Source of the DNA: Siphonodentalium dalli
Lineage: Eukaryota > Mollusca > Scaphopoda > Gadilida > Siphonodentaliidae
NCBI GenBank assembly: GCA_032622095.1
Contig: CP136067.1
Location: 174,192,556-174,256,555, forward strand
Direction: 5' to 3'
DNA: 64,000 nucleotides
This document shows, piece after piece, positions 58,301 through 63,710 of this stretch (the stretch's first letter is position 1; each line of letters opens with the position of its first letter). A program made the translations under genes and the position numbers. The notes beneath the pieces were generated by a model, which saw only the letters and a list, made by a program, of their open reading frames with translations, did not search any database and had not been told where the DNA came from.

Positions 58301-61220
58301 GGCAACGACCGCGACAAAAGCCACAACATCCGAGGCAACCACAACATCTGAAGCCACAACAACAGCCGGGGCTAAGACCACAACGGCCGAGGCAACCACA
58401 ACTTCCGAAGCGACAACTACTGAAACGGCAACAACCGAGACAACTACCACGGCAGAAGCCACCACAACGGCCGAGACAACCACAACATCTGAAGCCACAA
58501 CAACAGCCGAGGCCACGACCACGACAGAAGCCACCGCAACGGCCGAGGTAACCATAACACCTGAAGCCACAACAACAGCTGAGGCTACGACCACGGCAGA
58601 AGCCACCACAACGGCCGAGACAACCACAACATCTGAAGCCACATCAACAGCCGAGGCTACGATCACGACAGAAGCCACCACAACAGCCGAGGCAACGACA
58701 ACGACAGAAGCCACCACAACGGCCGAGGCAACCACGACATCTGAAGCCACAACAGTCGAGGCAACGACCACGACAGAAGCCACCACAACGGCCGAGGCAA
58801 CCGCAACGTCTGAAGCCACAACAACAGCCGAGGCTACGACCACAGCAGAAGCCACCACGACGGCCGAGGCAACCACACCGTCTGAAACCACAACAACAGC
58901 CGAGGCTACGACCACGACAGAAGCCACCGCAACGGCCGAGTCAACCACAACTTCCGAAGCGACAACTACTGAAGCGGCTACAGCCGAGACAACGACCACG
59001 GCAGAAGCCACCACAACGGCCGAGGCAACCACAACTTCCGAAGCAACGACTACTGAAGCTGCAACAACCGAGCCAACTACCACGGCAGAAGCCACCACAA
59101 CGGTCGAGGCAACGACCACATCTGAAGCCACTACAACATCCGAGGGTACGACCAGGACAGAACCCACCACAACATCCGAAGCCACCAGAACGGCCGAGTC
59201 GACGACCACGACTGTAGTCACCATAACGGCCGAGGCGACCACGACTTCCGAAGCAACAACTACTGAAGCGGCAACAGCCGAGGCAACGACCACGACAGAA
59301 GCCACAACATCCGAGGCAACCACAACATCTGAAGCCACAACAACAGCCGAGGCTACGACCACGGCAGAAGCTACCACAACGGCCGAGGCAACCACAACTT
59401 CCGAAGCGACAACTACTGAAACGGCAACAACCGAGACAACTACCACGGCAGAAGCCAACACAACGACCGAGACAACCACAGCATCTGAAGCGCCAACAAC
59501 AGCCGAGGCCACGACGACGGCAGAAGCCACCGCAACGGCCGAGGTAATCACAACATCTGAAGCCACAACAACAGCCGAGGCTACGATCACGACAGAAGCC
59601 ACCACAACAGCTGAGGATACGACCACGGCAGAAGCCACCACAACGACCGAGACAACCACAACATCTGAAGCCACAACAACAGCCGAGGCTACGATCGCGA
59701 CAGAAGCCACCACAACAGCCGATGCAACCGCAACGTCTGAAGCCACAACAACAGCCGAGGATACGACCACAGCAGAAGCCACCACGACTGCCGAGGCAAC
59801 CACAACGTCTGAAGCCACAACAACAGCCGAGTCTACGACCACGGCAGAAGCCACCCCAACGACCGAGGCAACCACAACTTCCGAATCGACAACTACTGAA
59901 GTGGCTACAGCCGAGACAACGGCCACGGCAGAAGCCACCACAACGGCCGAGGCAACCACAACTTCCGAATCAACGACTACTGAAGCTGCAACAACCGAGC
60001 CGACGACCACGGCAGAAGCCACCACAACGGTCAAGGCAACGACCACATCTGAAGCCACTACAACATCCGAGGGTACGACCACGACAGAAGCCACCACAAC
60101 ATCCGAAGCCACCAGAACGGCCGAGTCGACGACCACGACTGTAGCCACCATAACGGCCGAGGCGACCACAACTTCCGAAGCAACAACTACTGAAGCGGCA
60201 ACAGCCGAGGCAACGACCACGACAGAAGCCACAACATCCGAGGCAACCACAACATCTGAAGCCACAACAACAGCCGATGCTACGGCCACGACTGAAGCGG
60301 CTGTTACGGCCGAGGCAACCACAACTTCCGAAGCAACAACTACTGAAGCGGCAACAGCTGAGGCAACGACCACGACCGAACCCACAACGGCCGAGGCTAC
60401 GATCACGACAGAAGCAACAACTACTGAAGCAACAACATCTAAAGCCACCACAGCAGCCGAGTCAACGACCACGACAGAAGCCACCCGAACAGCCGAGGAA
60501 ACGGCCACGACTGAAGCCACCACTACAGCCGAGGCAACGACGACAGAAGCGACTACAACATCCGAAGCAGCTACTACTTCCGAAGCAGCAACTACTGAGT
60601 CGATTACAGCTGAGGTGGCGACCACAGCTGAAGTGAACTCAACGGCCGATGTAACGACCATAAATGAGGCCACAACAACGGCCGAGGCAACCACAACCGT
60701 CGAGACAACAACTACTGAAGCGGTCACCGCCGAGGCGACTACCACAGCTGAAGCCACCACAATGGTAGAGGCAACGTCGACAGAAGCCACCACAACGACC
60801 GAGGCAACGTCCACGGCTGAAGCCACAGCAACGGTCGAGGCAACGACAACGATTGAAGCCACCACAACGGCCGAGGCAACGACGACGACTGAAGCCACCA
60901 CAACATCTGAAGCAACGTCCACGTCTGAAGCCGCCACAACGGCCAAGGCATCGACCACATCTGAAACCACTACAACATCCGAGACAACTACCACGATTGG
61001 AACAACGACAATGGCCGAGACAACGACGAAAACCACCATAACTGCCGAGACAACAATCACGAGTGAAGCAACTACAACGACAAGTGGAATTAGTACTTCA
61101 ACGGTGCATCTGACGACTACAATCCATGGTACTACTTCTTCGGTTCCTGTGTCAACAACCGCGGGGACGAGTTGTAGATTTTCTGGTAAGTTTACAGTTA
61201 CAGGCATGCATAGCTTTTAA
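37365..61220 (+). CDS. giant threonine-rich mucin-like protein, single exon
   Basis: An uninterrupted frame of about 7,950 codons. In-frame stop at 37320 sets the upstream limit; the first ATG is 37365, though the true exon probably begins at a splice acceptor (37386 or 37398, both phase 1). Residues to about 110 are Thr/Ser-rich, non-repetitive and include NES, NAT and NRT sequons. Then follow more than a thousand copies of TTT-x-EA (x = A, S, T, rarely V, G), with some five-residue forms. Near the end the repeats decay into ISTSTVHLTTTIHG and SVPVSTTAGTSCRFSG. A consensus donor g-gtaagt at 61186 (phase 1) probably ends the exon, so the last 11 residues before TAA at 61218 are likely intron. 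By composition it is a mucin domain for dense O-glycosylation, unusual in being acidic and nearly free of proline. No enzyme, membrane or cysteine-rich domain is present here. Secretion or surface location is inferred. Confidence 0.8.
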   Translation: MHNSHPIARAQATTTQTNTDSSSQTISVEYVTTTTAADLVSQSNESTTQTTNTVRTTNAGKQSTSINTGRATMEATNATFAPTTTPRTNRTTIPRTSGKNTTTTTEATTTAEGTTTSEGITTAGATTTTEATTTAEATTTSEATTTAEATTTTKATTTTEGTTTSDATTTEARTTEATTTAEATTTSEATATSETTSTTGVTTTSEATTTAEPTTTTEATTAEATATTEATTTSEATTTSEASTTEAATAEATTKTEATTTAEATITSKTTEAETAEATTTVEVTAEANTTSEATTTAEATTTSEATTTAETSTTSEATTAAEATTTAEATTTAEATTTSEATNTAEATTTAESTTTAEATSTSEATTTEAATAEATTTAEATTTGEPTTTSDATNTAEATTTAESTTTAEATSTSEATTTEAATAEATTTAEATTTGEASTTSEATTSQAITTEATTTAKAMTTAEATITMAEATTTYEATAAEATTTTEATTTGDATTTSEATTTDDATTTAEATTTAEATTTSEATITEAATAETTTTAETTTTAEATTTSEVTTTEAATTEPTTTAEATTTVEATTTSEATTTSEGTTTTEATTTSEATRTAESTTTNVGTITAEATTTSEATTTEAATAEATTTTEATTSEATTTSETTTTAEATTTTVAAVTTEATTTSEATTISEATTADGTTTSEATTTAEATTTTVATTTTEATRTTSEATTTAEATTTTEATTTAEATTTTSEATTTAEASTTSVATTTEAATTEATTKAKATTTTEATTTSEATTTEAAKAETTTKAEATPTAEATTTSEATTTADATTTTKATTTTEATTTSEATTTAEAMTTAEATTTVETTTTSETTTTAEAMTTVEATTTAEATITTEATTTADATTTTEATTTAEATTTRSEDTTAESTTTTEATTTTEATTTSEGTTTAEATTTTEANTTAEATTTSEATTAEAMTTVEATTTAETTTTSEAATTAEATITTEATTTAEATTTTEDTTTAEATTTSEATTAEATTTTEATRTAEATTTSEATTTAEATTTAEATTTTEATTTSEATTTAESKTTAEVTATAEATTTSEATTTEAATVEKITTAEATTTAEATRTSEATTTEAATTEPTTTAEATTTVEATTTSEATTTPEGTTTTEASTTSEATRTAESTTTTVATITAETTTTSEATTTEAATAEATTTIKATTSEATTTSEATTAEATTTAEATTTTEATTTSKATTAETATTETTTTAEATTTAETTTTSEATTTAEATTTTEATATAEVTTTSEATTTADATTTAEATTTAETTTTSEATTTAEATITTEATTTAEATTTTEATTTAEATTTSEATIAEATTTTEATTTAEATATSEATTTAEATNTAEATTTAEATTTSETTTTDESTTTAEATATAESTTTSEATTTDAATAETTTTAEATTTTEATTTSEATTTEAATTEPTTTTEATTTVEATTTSEATTTSEGTTTTEATTTSEATRTVESTTTTVATITAEATTTSEATTTEASTAEATTTIEATTSEATTTSEATTTAEATTTPEATTTAEATTTYEATTTETATTETSTTAEATTSTETTTKSEATTTAEATTTTEATTTAEVTTTSEATITAEATTTAEDTTPAETTTPSEATTTAQATITTEATTTAEATTTTEAITTAEATTTSEATTAEAMTTTEATTTTEATASSEARTTAEATTTAEATTTADATTMSETTTTAESTTMAEATATAESTTTSEATTTEAATAETTTKAEATTTTKATTTSEATTTEAATTEPTTTTEATTTVEATTTSEATTTSEGTTTTEATTTSEATRTVESTTTTVATITAEATTTSEATTTEAATAEATTTIEATTSEATTTSEATTTAEATTTPEATTTAEATTTSEATTTETATTETTTTAEATTSTETTTKSEATTTAEATTTTEATATAEVTTTSEATITAEATTTAEDTTTAETTTTSEATTTAEATITTEATTIAEATTTTESTTTAEATTTSEATTAEPMTTTEATTTTDATATSEATTTAEATTTAEATTTADATTTSETTTAESTTTTEATATAESTTTSEATTTEAATAETTTTAEATTTTEATTTSEATTSEVATAEATTTIEATTSEATTISEATTTAEATTTPEATTTAEATITSEATTTETATTETITTAEATTSTETTTTSEATTTAEATTTTEATATAEVTTTSEATTTAEATTTAEPITTAETTTTSEATTTAEATITTEATTTAEATTTSEATTAEATTTTEATTTAEATATSEATTVEATTTAEANTTAEATTTSETTTTAEATTTAEATATTESTTTSEAATTKAATTEPTTTAEDTTTVEETTTSEATTTSEGTTMTEPTKTSEATRTAESTTTTEATTTAEATTTSEATTTEAATAEATTTTEATTSEATTTSEATTTAEATITAEVTTTAEATTTSEATTTETATTETTITAEATTTAETTTTSEATTTAEATTTTEATATAEVTTTSEATTTAEATITTEATTTAEATTTTEATTTAEATTSEATTAEATTTTEATRTAEATATSEATTTAEATTTAEANTTTEATTTSETTTTAEATTTAEATTTAESTTTSEATTTEATTAETTTMAEATTTAEATTTSEATTTEAATTEPTTTAEATTTVEATTTSEATTTSEGTTTTEPTTTSEATRTAESTTTTVATITAEATTTSEATTTEAATAEATTTTEATTSEATTTSEATTTAEATTTAEATTTAEATTTSEATTTETATTETTTTSEATTTAETTTTSEATTADATTTTEATATAEVTTTYDATTTAEATTRAEATTTAETTTTSEATTTAEATITTEATTTAEATTMTEATTTAEATTTSEATTAEATTTTEATTTAEATATSEATTADATTTAEATTTAEATTTSETTTTAEATTTAEATATAESTTTSEATTTEAATTEPTITAEATTTVEATTTYEATTTSEGTTTTEPTTTSEATRTAESTTTTVATITTEATTTSEATTTEAATAEATTTTEATTSEATTTSEATTTADATTTAETTTTAEATTTSETTTTETATTETTTTAEATTTTETTTTSEATTAEATTTSEATATAELTTTSEATTTAEATTTAEATTTAETTTTSEATTAEATTTTEATTTAETTTTSEATTTAEATTTAEATTTVEATTTSETTTTAESTTTADATATAESTTTSEATTTEAATAETTTTAEATTTTEATTTSEATTTEAATTEPTTTAEATTTTEGTATAEVTTTPEATTTAEDTTTAEATTTAETTTTSEATTTAEATITTEATTTADATTTTEATTTAEATATSEPTTAEATTTTEATTTAEATATSEATTTAEATTTAEATTTAEATTTSATTTTAECTTTAEATATADSTTTSEATTTEAATAETTTTAEATTTAEATTTSEATTTEAATAEATTTTEATTSEATTTSEATTTAEATITAEVTTTAEVTTTSEATTTETATTETTITAEATTTAETTTTSEATTTAEATTTTEATTTSEATRTAESTTTTVATITAEATTTSEATTTEAATTTIEATTSEATTTSEATTTAGATTTAEATTTAEATTTSESTTTETATTETTTTAEATTTAETTTTSEATTAEATTTTEATATAEVTTTPEATTTAEATTTAEATTTAETTTTSEATTTAEATTTAEAITTAETTTTSEATTTAEATITTEATTTAEATTTSEATTAEATTTTEATTTAEATATSEATTVEATTTAEATTTAEATTTSETTTTAEATTTAEATATTESTTTSEAATTEAATTEPTTTAEATTTVEATTTSEATTTSKGTTMTEPTTTSEATRTAESTTTAEATTTAEATTTSEATTTEAATAEATTTTEATTSEATITSEATTTAEATITAEVTTTAEATTTSEATTTETATTETTITAEATTTAETTTTSEATTTAEATTTTEATTTSEATRTAESTTTTVATLTVEATTTSEATTTEAATTTIEATTSEAITTSEATTTAGATITAEATTTAEVTTTSESTTTETATTETTTTAEATTTAETTTTSEATTTAEATTTTEATATTEVTTTPEATTTAEATTTAEATTTAETTTTSEATTTAEVTTTAEAITTAETTTTSEATTAEATITTEATTTTEATTTSEATTTEATTTTEATTTAEATATSEATTVEATTTAEATTTAEATTTSETTTTAEATTTAEATATTESTTTSEAATTEAATTEPTTTAEATTTVEATTTSEATTTSEGTTMTEPTTTSEATRTAESTTTAEATTTAEATTTSEATTTEAATAEATTTTEATTSEATTTSEATTTAEATITAEVTTTAEATTTSEATTTETATTETTITAEATTTAETTTTSEATTTAEATTTTDATATTEVTTTSEATTTAEATITTEATTTAEATTTTEATRTADATATSEATTTAEATTTAEANTTTEATTTSETTTTAEATTTAEATTTAESTTTSEATTTEAATAETTTTAEATTTAEATTTSEATTTEAATTEPTTTAEATTTVEATTTSEATTTSEGTTTTEPTTTSEATRTAESTTTTVATITAEATTTSEATTTEAATAEATTTTEATTSEATTTSEATTTAEATTTAEATTTAEATTTSEATTTETATTETTTTSEATTTAETTTTSEATTAEATTTTEATATAEVTTTYDATTTAEATTTAEATTTAETTTTSEATTTAEATITTEATTTAEATTTTEATTTAEATTTSEATTAEATTTTEATTTAEATATSEATTADATTTAEATTTTEATTTSETTTTAEATTTAEATATAEATTTSEATTTEAATTEPTITAEATTTVEATTTYEATTTSEGTTTTEPTTTSEATRTAESTTTTVATITAEATTTSEATTTEAATAEATNTTEATTSEATTTSEATTTADATTTAETTTTAEATTTSETTTTETATTETTTTAEATTTTETTTTSEATTAEATTPSEATATAELTTTSEATTTAEATTTAEATTTAETTTTSEATTAEATTTTEATTTAETTTTSEASTTAEATTTAEATTTAESTTTSETTTTAESTTTAEATATAESTTTFEATTTEAATAEKTTTAEATTTTEATTTSEATTTEAATTEPTTTAEATTTTEATATAEVTTTPEATTTAEATTTAEATTTAMTTTTSEATTTAEATITTEATTTAEATTTTEATTTAEATTTSEPTTAEATTTAEATTTAEATTTSETTTAAESTTTAEPTATAESTTTSEATTTEAATAETTTTAEATTTAEATTTSEATTTDAATTEPTTTAEASTTVEATTTSEATTTSEGTTTTEATTTSEATRTAESTTTTVATITAEATTTSEATTTGAATAEVTTMIEATTSEATTTSEATTTAGATTTAEATTTAEATTTSESTTTETATTETTTTAEATTTAETTTTSEATTTADATTTTEATATAEVTTTSEATTTAEATTTAEATTTAETTTTSEATTTADATITTEATTTADTTTTTEATTTAETTTTYEATTAEATTTTEATTTAEATTPSETTTTAEATTTAEATTTAETTTTSEATTAETTTTTEATTTAETTTTSQATTTAEATITTEATTTSEATTTTEATTTAEATTTSEATTTSEETTTTEATTTSEATRTAESTTTTVPTITAEATTTSEATTTESATAEATTTTEATTSEATTTSEATTTAGATTTAEATTTAEATTTSEATTTETATTETSTTAEATTTAETTTTSEDTTTADATTTTEATATAEVTTTPEATTTAEATTTAEATTTAETTTTSEATTTADATITTGATTTAEATTTTEATTTAEATTTSETTTTAESTTTAEATATAESTTTSEATTTEAATAETTTTAEATTTTEATITSVTTTTEAATTEPTTTAEATTTTEATATAEVTTTPEATTTAEATTTAEGTTTAETTTTSEATTTAEATITTEATTTAEATTTIEATTTAEATTTSEATTAEATTTTEATTTADATATSEATTTAEATTTAEATTTAETTTTSETTTTAESTTTAEATTTAKATTTSESTTTETATTETTTTAEATTTAETTTTYEATTTAEATTTTEATATAEVTTTPEATTTAEATTTAEATTTAETTTTSEATTTAEATITTEATTTAEATTTTEATTTAEATTTYEATTAEATTTTEATTTAEATATSEATTTAEATTTAEATTTAEATTPSETTTTAEATTTTEATATAESTTTSEATTTEAATAETTTTAEATTTPEATTTSEAATTEPTTTAEATTTVEATTTSEATTTSEGTTTTEATTTSEATRTAESTTTTVATITAEATTTSEATTTEPATAEATTTTEATTSEATTTSEATTTAEATATSEATTTAEATTTAEATTTAEATTTSETTTTAESTTTAEATATAESITTSEATTTEAATAETTTTAEATTTAEATTSSEATTTEAATTEPTTTAEATTTAEATTTSEATTTEAATTEPTTTAEATITAEATTTSEAITTDSATAEATTATEATTSEATTTSEATTTAGATTTTAEATTTSEATTTETATTETTTTAEATTTAETTTTSEATTTAEATTTTEATATAEVTITPEATTTAEATTTAEATTTAETTTTSEATSTAEATITTEATTTAEATTTTEATTTAEATTTSEATTVEATTTTEATTTAEATASSEATTTAEATTTAEATTTAEATTPSETTTTAEATTTTEATATAESTTTSEATTTEAATAETTTTAEATTTPEATTTSEAATTEPTTTAEATTTVKATTTSEATTTSEGTTTTEATTTSEATRTAESTTTTVATITAEATTTSEATTTESATAEATTTTEATTSEATTTSEATTTAEATATSEATTTAEATTTAEATTTAEATTTSETTTTAESTTTAEATATAESTTTSEATTTEAATAETTTTAEATTTAEATTSSEATTTEAATTEPTTTAEATTTAEATTTSEATTTEAATTEPTTTAEATITAEATTTSEAITTDSATAEATTATKATTSEATTTSEATTTAGAKTTTAEATTTSEATTTETATTETTTTAEATTTAETTTTSEATTTAEATTTTEATATAEVTITPEATTTAEATTTAEATTTAETTTTSEATSTAEATITTEATTTAEATTTTEATTTAEATTTSEATTVEATTTTEATTTAEATATSEATTTAEATTTAEATTTAEATTPSETTTTAEATTTTEATATAESTTTSEATTTEAATAETTTTAEATTTAEATTTSEATTTEAATTEPTTTAEATTTVEATTTSEATTTSEGTTRTEPTTTSEATRTAESTTTTVVTITAEATTTSEATTTEAATAEATTTTEATTSEATTTSEATTTAEATTTAEATTTAEATTTSEATTTETATTETTTTAEANTTTETTTASEAPTTAEATTTAEATATAEVITTSEATTTAEATITTEATTTAEDTTTAEATTTTETTTTSEATTTAEATIATEATTTADATATSEATTTAEDTTTAEATTTAEATTTSEATTTAESTTTAEATPTTEATTTSESTTTEVATAETTATAEATTTAEATTTSESTTTEAATTEPTTTAEATTTVKATTTSEATTTSEGTTTTEATTTSEATRTAESTTTTVATITAEATTTSEATTTEAATAEATTTTEATTSEATTTSEATTTADATATTEAAVTAEATTTSEATTTEAATAEATTTTEPTTAEATITTEATTTEATTSKATTAAESTTTTEATRTAEETATTEATTTAEATTTEATTTSEAATTSEAATTESITAEVATTAEVNSTADVTTINEATTTAEATTTVETTTTEAVTAEATTTAEATTMVEATSTEATTTTEATSTAEATATVEATTTIEATTTAEATTTTEATTTSEATSTSEAATTAKASTTSETTTTSETTTTIGTTTMAETTTKTTITAETTITSEATTTTSGISTSTVHLTTTIHGTTSSVPVSTTAGTSCRFSGKFTVTGMHSF
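37677..61080 (+). repeat. coding tandem repeat, 18-bp unit with larger duplications
   Basis: Basic unit is six codons (such as acc aca acg gcc gag gca); 15-bp variants drop one codon. Higher-order copies occur at exact offsets: 996 bp (for example 42115 and 43111), 1,293 bp (48591 and 49884), 1,479 bp (56061 and 57540) and 5,601 bp (about 45.6-46.7 kb against 51.2-52.3 kb). All are multiples of three. Both edges of the array are more diverged than the centre. The plus strand is very poor in T throughout. Confidence 0.9.
61186..61191 (+). promoter_or_regulatory. splice donor closing the mucin exon
   Basis: TTTCTG-GTAAGT matches the consensus donor. The last complete codons before it read T-S-C-R-F-S, then a split Gly codon (phase 1). 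Phase-1 boundaries are common between extracellular modules. Confidence 0.7.
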
Positions 61221-61462
61221 TCTGAGTTTAATACAATTACAACAACAAAAATTGTGGTACGTAAGATGTAATTGATTATAAGTGGTACGTACGTAGATGT
61301 TGCGTTTCGCTTGTCACATTTGGCAAAAATTTATTTCATTATGGCCACCATGTTCTCACTCCAACATTACAAAAGCTATTTATTTAGAAATTGGTTGCTT
61401 AAATCCGTTTCTATGTGTGTCACGAACGCGCCCCATTGAAGTAGTCTAGTATTTGATACACT
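61221..61462. other. probable intron sequence
   Basis: No acceptor with a recognisable downstream domain was found between here and the window end. Confidence 0.45.
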
Positions 61463-62335
61463 CTTAAAACTTAAGTGTTATATACAACACTTTCGAAGAT
61501 TTTGTAGAGTGACAGCACTTCGATTGTACGAACAGTTCCCACACAAGTTTAACACTATCTATGTGTTGGAAATGAATTGTAACACTTTCATGATTAAGTG
61601 TTGGGTAACCACTTGAACTTATTGGGCGAAACACTTTTTAAAAGGTGTTGGTGTGACACCGTTAAAATGTCGTTGTTGATTCTGTCCAACACCCCACATG
61701 TGTCAACCACTAAACTACTAGAATACATGTTTCTCTCCCACACATACTCTACATGAGTCGTGACTCTTGATCAGGATAGAATAACCACCAATATTGATCA
61801 ATTGATCAATTTGCATATTGTTTTAGCATTTGCAAATGTGGAGTGTGGACTGTCAGTGCCACGTCAGTCATCACTCAGTGGTCCAAAGTTAAATGGCAAA
61901 TGATAAAAGATGCAAATTGATCAATTGATAAATATCGGTAGTGATTCCACCCCGAGCAAGAGCCAAGACTCGTGTAGGACCTGCATGTGGAAGAGATAAA
62001 AACAAAAACATACCTTGCTATCATGTATCGGCCTGATCAATACTTTACACAATCTATGGGGGACAATAAGAAGTTTTACTCCGCACAGATAATTCCACAA
62101 CGAGGCACCAATCAAATGGCGCGTCATAGAAACGTCATATAATAATATGCATGTAAGTGTAATTTCAAGTGACCCTTATCGTCGTAGTTTTAATGCTAAT
62201 CTAAAAGGGTAGTATTCCGATTTCAGGTGTTACAATTGGAATTCCAAGTGTAAGATGCAGCACTTTTTATGGGTTGGGGAAATGTAACACTTGGTTGGTG
62301 TATGTATATTAACACTTGAGTTTTTTTAGTTTATG
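61463..62335. mobile_element. AAGTGTTA-rich inverted-repeat element
   Basis: Left end aaaacttaagtgttatatac and right end, inverted, aaaactcaagtgttaatatac. Many aacacttt / aagtgttg motifs sit in both subterminal parts. Within it 61775-61815 and 61910-61955 form a second inverted repeat (caatattgatcaattgatca / gatcaattgataaatat). No coding capacity. Superfamily not identified. Confidence 0.55.
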
Positions 62336-62992
62336 CACGGGGGTAGGTGATCGAGTCAACAACTCTATCAAAAGATGGTTGGAATAATTCATGCCCTATA
62401 ATGCCAACTCGTTCACATGACTCATATGCCAAATTTAACAAGTATTTCAAATTATATTATTTCTTACAAAAAAAAATCATAATTAAAATTAAAAAATCTG
62501 AAGAACATAGCGTAGTCCGAAGGCGCTGTTTTCACTTGTAAGAATATTGTGTCAATTGGGTGAATGTTCAGAAGCAATTTGAATAAAGACAGTGATTGTT
62601 TTTTTAAATTCATCCAGCTCCGATCCGGGTTTTCAGAGATTCATCCAGCTCCGGTTCCGTGGTTTTATTGCTGCAAGTCATAGTTATGGAGTAGCATTTC
62701 CATATATGGAATGCTACTCCAGAAGTTTGACCTGTAGCACTAAACAACGAAACCGGGATGGTGGATCCGATATGGTCGCGAGTTAAAGGCACGGGCGGTG
62801 TTCGTTGCAGAAATATTCATATTTGTTCAAATCGCCATCAACAGAAGGAATATTAAAATATATATAGTTTTGTTCATATGCCAAACATAATAAGCGCGTA
62901 AATAGTATATTGTCGTCAAGACGTACGATGGTGTATGTAAACAATAGCCTGCTCGTGTTACATAAGTTGTGCTTCTGTTTACATAACACAGT
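62336..62992. other. non-coding; small palindrome at 62689-62723
   Basis: tggagtagcatt-tccatatatgga-atgctactcca is a near-perfect palindrome, preceded by two copies of attcatccagctccg (about 62610 and 62640). Nothing else recognised. Confidence 0.55.
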
Positions 62993-62993
62993 G

Positions 62994-63283
62994 CAATTTC
63001 TATTGGTTAATCACACAAAAATGATATAAACGCTCTTTATTATTTCCATACCAGGAAAACAGTAACAAATAACGCTCTTTGTGTTTACCATATCCGGATC
63101 TAAACAAAAGCCAGGAAACGTAACGTTTTTTGCTTTTGCAATTTCTATTGGTTAATCACACAATTTTTGTATAAACGCTCTTTATTATTTCCATATTAGG
63201 AAAACAGTAACAAATAACGCTCTTTATGTTTACCATATCCGGATCTAAGCAAAGGCCAGGAAACGTAACGTTTTTTGCTTTTG
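62994..63283 (+). repeat. 145-bp tandem duplication
   Basis: Two copies starting at 62994 and 63139 with caatttctattggttaatca, aacgctctttattatttcca and ccaggaaacgtaacg. They differ by about ten changes, so the duplication is fairly recent. Confidence 0.9.
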
Positions 63284-63606
63284 TTTACAAAGGAAAAAAT
63301 TGACAATAACATACTGTTTATGTCATATTTCTGATTGTTATAAGAACGAAGTCTGTCTATATTTTACTATTCTTTCTGTTTATGGCGGTTTTTGACGGAG
63401 GTGAATATTTTAACAGCTTACCCACCGTCAACACCGCCCGTTTATTTAATGACAGGGCAGATTATAATATAAAAACACGTAACAATCGTTAGACGATTCA
63501 GCGACCGATGTGTGCGATTCAGTGGCTTGACAACCGTTATATATGATTCAGCGGCAATCAAACGATTCAACGACCAATGGAGATGGCAGAAATATTCCTG
63601 TTATCA

Positions 63607-63710
63607 GGGGGGGGGGGGGTCGGAAAAACATTACAGGATATAAGGACCGGGTGGGGGTGTCCCTGAGCCCGGAATGCAGATTTTTTCCTGATGTCATGCA
63701 ATTTTTTTCC
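63607..63710 (+). repeat. G-run dispersed repeat E, copy 7
   Basis: Run of 13 G, gtcggaaaaac, core GGACCGGGTGGGGGTGTCCC, gagcccggaatgcag, then catgcaatttttttcc. A weaker core (ggtgggtccgg, gaggaaaaaaattgcaatg) follows at 63861-63900. The rest of 63284-64000 holds nothing else recognised. Confidence 0.7.

Noticed and set aside
37453-60960. Many short plus-frame ORFs rich in RQKPPQRPRQP and minus-frame ORFs rich in LWLLPWL
   Set aside because: Shifted readings of the same 18-bp unit, broken often by stops.
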